A stretch of 8,258 bases of DNA from Aquificaceae bacterium (lineage in GTDB: Bacteria > Aquificota > Aquificia > Aquificales > Aquificaceae), in NCBI GenBank assembly GCA_015492115.1, contig WGFS01000060.1, positions 1 through 8,258 on the forward strand, written 5' to 3'. Positions within the stretch are counted from its first letter, which is position 1. Each line of letters begins with the position of its first letter. The position numbers were made by a program, and so were the translations under genes. The notes beneath the pieces are model-generated. The model searched no databases. It was not told the origin of the DNA and was given only the letters and a program-made list of their open reading frames with translations. Shown piece by piece: positions 6,365 to 8,258 of the stretch.

Positions 6365-6780
6365 AGGTAAATAGGTATGTATCCTTCCTTAACTTTCAAG
6401 ACGTGGTACTCAAAACCAGACCTGACCGTTTTAACGCCATCAAACAGAGATTCTTCGGAGACGTTGAACATCTTCATGGCGACCCTGCAGGCTCTGAACT
6501 TGACCCCATAGAGAATAAGGTTCTCTATCCTCTCCTCAAACTCCCCGTTCTCAAACCTGTCCAGAAAGGCTATCCCCTCGTCGTAGGCGACCACCTCTAT
6601 GTCCGCTCCCGCTCCCCAGAGGTTTATAGAAGCCCTTATCCTCAGAAAGACCTTCTTCCAGCGCTTCCTGTCCCTGAAGGTTACAGGGAAGAGTAGCTTT
6701 ACCGTTTCCTCCTCAGCTCTCAGAGGAGTAAAGAGTGTAAGAAGCCCCGCGCCTGCTATTAGAAGCTCTCTTCTGTTCAC
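6361..6780 (-). CDS. exported DsrE-like (DsrE/DsrF family) sulfur carrier candidate
   Basis: Starting at GTG (6780), the product has 139 residues. This start is chosen because a GGAGGTG sits five bases upstream, it overlaps the preceding stop as GTGA, and it opens directly into a signal-peptide-like sequence: NRRELLIAGAGLLTLFTPLRAEE, likely cut after Ala22. The twin arginines at 3-4 followed by Leu-Leu resemble a Tat signal, though not the full consensus. The mature part fits the small DsrE-like alpha/beta fold (COG1416 type). The C-terminal half is diagnostic: YGVKFRACRVAMKMFNV, with the only cysteine (Cys98), then a DGVKTVRSGF segment and an EGYIPI ending. In this superfamily such a cysteine can carry sulfur as a persulfide. 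Most DsrE proteins are cytoplasmic, so export is notable. Assignment to the superfamily is good; carrier function is inference. The frame stays open further upstream, but that part merely overlaps the membrane-protein gene. Confidence 0.75.
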   Translation of the reverse strand: MNRRELLIAGAGLLTLFTPLRAEEETVKLLFPVTFRDRKRWKKVFLRIRASINLWGAGADIEVVAYDEGIAFLDRFENGEFEERIENLILYGVKFRACRVAMKMFNVSEESLFDGVKTVRSGFEYHVLKVKEGYIPIYL

Positions 6781-8051
6781 AGCGACACCTCCAGAAAGTT
6801 TTTTAAGAAGTATCCAGAGAGAAGCAGGAAGACTATACCTACGATGCGGTTCACGTAAAGGTAGTTCTTTCTCAAAAATCCAGAAAGGTTGTTCACCACA
6901 AAACCGGAGAGGAACACGGGGACAGCCCTTCCAACTGCGTAAATACCCATCAGGAACACCGTATCGGGAACGCTTCCTGTGGAAGCGCTCAGAACTATCG
7001 CACCCAGAAGCAAAGAGGTGCAGGAGGGACACAGGGAGAAGGTGTAGGCTACTCCGAGGAGGAAACTGCTTGCCCCAGCGTTTGAGAAGGGGTTGAGCCT
7101 TGCCACTTCAAGGGAGAAAGGGAGCACGTTCAGGAGGTTCAGAGCTACAAGCAGGAGAAGTCCCGAGAGCATGAGGTTGAAGAGCTCAGTCCTGAACACA
7201 TCCGAGAGGACGACCGCCCCCAAGGATGCGAGCGCTCCCACGGATATATGGGTGAGAAGGAATGCGAGGGAAAAGCCTCCAACGCTCAGGAGCATATCTA
7301 ACTTCTCACTGTGCTTTGTAACCAGAAGTCCAAAGACAACGGGGAGGAAGGGCAGGGTTGAGGGACCGAGACTTGTAAAGAATCCGAGGAGGAACATAAC
7401 AGGGATGAGGAAAAGCAGAGAATGCTCCTCCTGAAGGAGAGAGGAGACGTAGAGGCTGAGATATCCGAGGTCTATGAACAGTCCCATTGCGAGCACAAGT
7501 GAGAAACCCGTTATGGCAGGGATAGCAGGGATAAGGGAGGTGAGGGTCTTTAGAGAATTCTCCGGGAGAAGCAAAAGCAAGAGGGTGGGAAGGGTAACGA
7601 AGAGGGCGTAGAGGTTAAAGAGCAGGAAGGCACTCTTGAAGTGCAGTGAGTAAGCTCCAAGCAGGGCAACGAAGGGTAGGGAGCAGTAAGGGAGACTGAA
7701 GCCGAGTCCGATACCCGGAGGGAACTTCCTCTTAGGATAGAAGTACTGGAGAGAGAGGTCAAGGGGAGCGAAGCCGAACCTCCTCATGAGGGGGAAGCCG
7801 AGGATGAACACTCCTGCGACAGCACCCTGAACTATAAGCAGGGCTTTCTCCGAAAGGCTTACCCTCCCCGAGAGGGTGTAAAAGGCGAAGGCTATAAGGT
7901 TGAAGAGAAAAAACCTTGAGAGGAACAGGAGGGAAACCTGCTTTACATCCCCTCTCCTTACGTAAGCCCTGAAGAGGAGGTTCACGTTCCACATGCAGGG
8001 TGTTAGGAAGGATAGGGTCCCAAGGAAGGGAACGAGGTAAGCGGGGTTCAA
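6777..8051 (-). CDS. tandem CcdA-like (DsbD/CcdA type) transmembrane thiol-disulfide transfer protein
   Basis: A very hydrophobic protein of 424 residues with about 12 membrane spans. It reads as two CcdA-like halves. The first half has FLTPC (Cys19) at its first-helix position and GFSLPYCSLPFVALLGA (Cys123) about 104 residues on. The second half has GFFTSLGPSTLPFLP (223-237), where Ser231 replaces the expected cysteine, and YTFSLCPSCTSLLLGAI (Cys341, Cys344) about 110 residues on. CcdA proteins are about half this length and use one cysteine in each of two helices to pass electrons from cytoplasmic thioredoxin to extracytoplasmic partners. The start is TTG (8051), supported by GGAGGAG five bases upstream and by its TTGA overlap with the preceding thioredoxin-like gene. 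Neighbours fit the role: a thioredoxin-fold donor upstream and an exported DsrE-like protein downstream. The match is to motifs and topology, not strong overall identity, so a divergent transporter of unknown substrate remains possible. Confidence 0.72.
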   Translation of the reverse strand: MNPAYLVPFLGTLSFLTPCMWNVNLLFRAYVRRGDVKQVSLLFLSRFFLFNLIAFAFYTLSGRVSLSEKALLIVQGAVAGVFILGFPLMRRFGFAPLDLSLQYFYPKRKFPPGIGLGFSLPYCSLPFVALLGAYSLHFKSAFLLFNLYALFVTLPTLLLLLLPENSLKTLTSLIPAIPAITGFSLVLAMGLFIDLGYLSLYVSSLLQEEHSLLFLIPVMFLLGFFTSLGPSTLPFLPVVFGLLVTKHSEKLDMLLSVGGFSLAFLLTHISVGALASLGAVVLSDVFRTELFNLMLSGLLLLVALNLLNVLPFSLEVARLNPFSNAGASSFLLGVAYTFSLCPSCTSLLLGAIVLSASTGSVPDTVFLMGIYAVGRAVPVFLSGFVVNNLSGFLRKNYLYVNRIVGIVFLLLSGYFLKNFLEVSL

Positions 8052-8258
8052 GGGAGCTCCTCCTCTATAGCCTTCCTTATCTTCTCCTCCGTTGGAACCA
8101 CGCCTGCAAACTTTACCTTTCCGTTTACAACAACCGCAGGAGATGTGAGTATCCCGAGCTCCACTATCCTGTCTGTGTCCTCTATAGGGTCAAGGAGTCT
8201 CACCTCCACACCGAGCTCCTTTGCCACCTTCTCAACTCTATCCTTTACCACAGCACAC
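8048..8258 (-). CDS. small thioredoxin-fold (redox-active disulfide type) protein, 5' end cut by window
   Basis: The minus-strand frame runs from the window edge to TGA at 8048-8050, giving about 69 visible residues beginning Cys-Ala-Val-Val-Lys. The rest fits compact archaeal/thermophile-type thioredoxins of about 77-80 residues: helix (DRVEKVAKELG), strand (VEVRLLDPI), the cis-proline segment GILTSPAVVVNGKV, then FAGVVPTEEKIRKAIEEEL. Counting from the helix end, the Cys at 8255-8257 corresponds to the second cysteine of the CxxC active site; the first should lie just beyond the window, with only about ten codons missing. The GTG at 8249-8251 is therefore an internal valine, not the start. 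The stop overlaps the start of the CcdA-like gene (TTGA). Probable role: cytoplasmic dithiol donor to that membrane protein. The active-site inference needs the missing bases. Confidence 0.72.
   Translation of the reverse strand, partial: CAVVKDRVEKVAKELGVEVRLLDPIEDTDRIVELGILTSPAVVVNGKVKFAGVVPTEEKIRKAIEEELP

Noticed and set aside
6781..7032. Longer N-terminus for the DsrE-like gene, reaching 7032
   Set aside because: The extension is arginine/proline-rich with no domain, sits entirely within the CcdA-like gene, and would bury the signal peptide. The GTG at 6780 has a strong Shine-Dalgarno and coupled geometry.
6599..7096. 165-residue plus-strand open frame opposite the DsrE-like and CcdA-like genes
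   Set aside because: Basic, low-complexity-like translation without a domain, antisense to two genes with clear motifs and coupled starts.
8249..8258. Thioredoxin-like protein starting at GTG 8249-8251, or being a one-cysteine variant (CAVV)
   Set aside because: The frame continues through the window edge with a Cys codon. Counting back from the helix, that Cys fits the second position of CxxC, so the first should be just outside and no loss of cysteine can be claimed.

Overview
The window reads as a chromosomal stretch from a thermophilic, chemolithotrophic bacterium. An Aquificales-type organism is my best guess, but this is inference. The directly visible support is heavy use of AGG/AGA for Arg and ATA for Ile, dense packing with overlapping genes, strong GGAGG-type ribosome binding sites, and a gene set leaning towards sulfur and redox chemistry. 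No rRNA, tRNA, CRISPR array, insertion sequence or phage gene is visible, and no gap longer than 243 bases lacks a gene.

Layout, left to right. (1) At 1-609 (+) is the C-terminal two thirds of an extended short-chain dehydrogenase, best matched to UDP-glucuronate decarboxylase (nucleotide-sugar metabolism). (2) At 606-2402 (-) is a full SulP-family anion transporter with a STAS domain; it converges on gene 1 with overlapping stop codons. (3) At 2491-4467 (-) is groES-groEL, with a near-perfect housekeeping promoter upstream of groES and a clean intrinsic terminator after groEL. (4) At 4468-4710 is a divergent intergenic region with several inverted repeats. (5) At 4711-5991 (+) is a YeeE/YedE-family (thiosulfate/sulfur import type) membrane transporter. 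(6) At 5981-8258 (-) is a tightly coupled four-gene unit, in transcription order: a small thioredoxin-fold protein (cut by the window end), a polytopic membrane protein that looks like two CcdA-like halves in tandem, a signal-peptide-bearing DsrE-like protein, and a MerR-family regulator with an unusual cysteine set.

The most interesting part is 4711-8258. The four minus-strand genes are joined by three identical 4-base start/stop overlaps, which use three different start codons (TTG, GTG, ATG). They meet the YeeE-type transporter tail to tail. The parts suggest a sulfur/thiol trafficking module: import of a reduced sulfur compound (YeeE), transfer of reducing power across the membrane (thioredoxin-like protein plus CcdA-like protein), an exported single-cysteine sulfur carrier (DsrE-like), and a thiol or metal sensor (MerR-like). 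The individual families are known; their union as one system and the proposed electron/sulfur flow are inference from gene order and visible cysteines.
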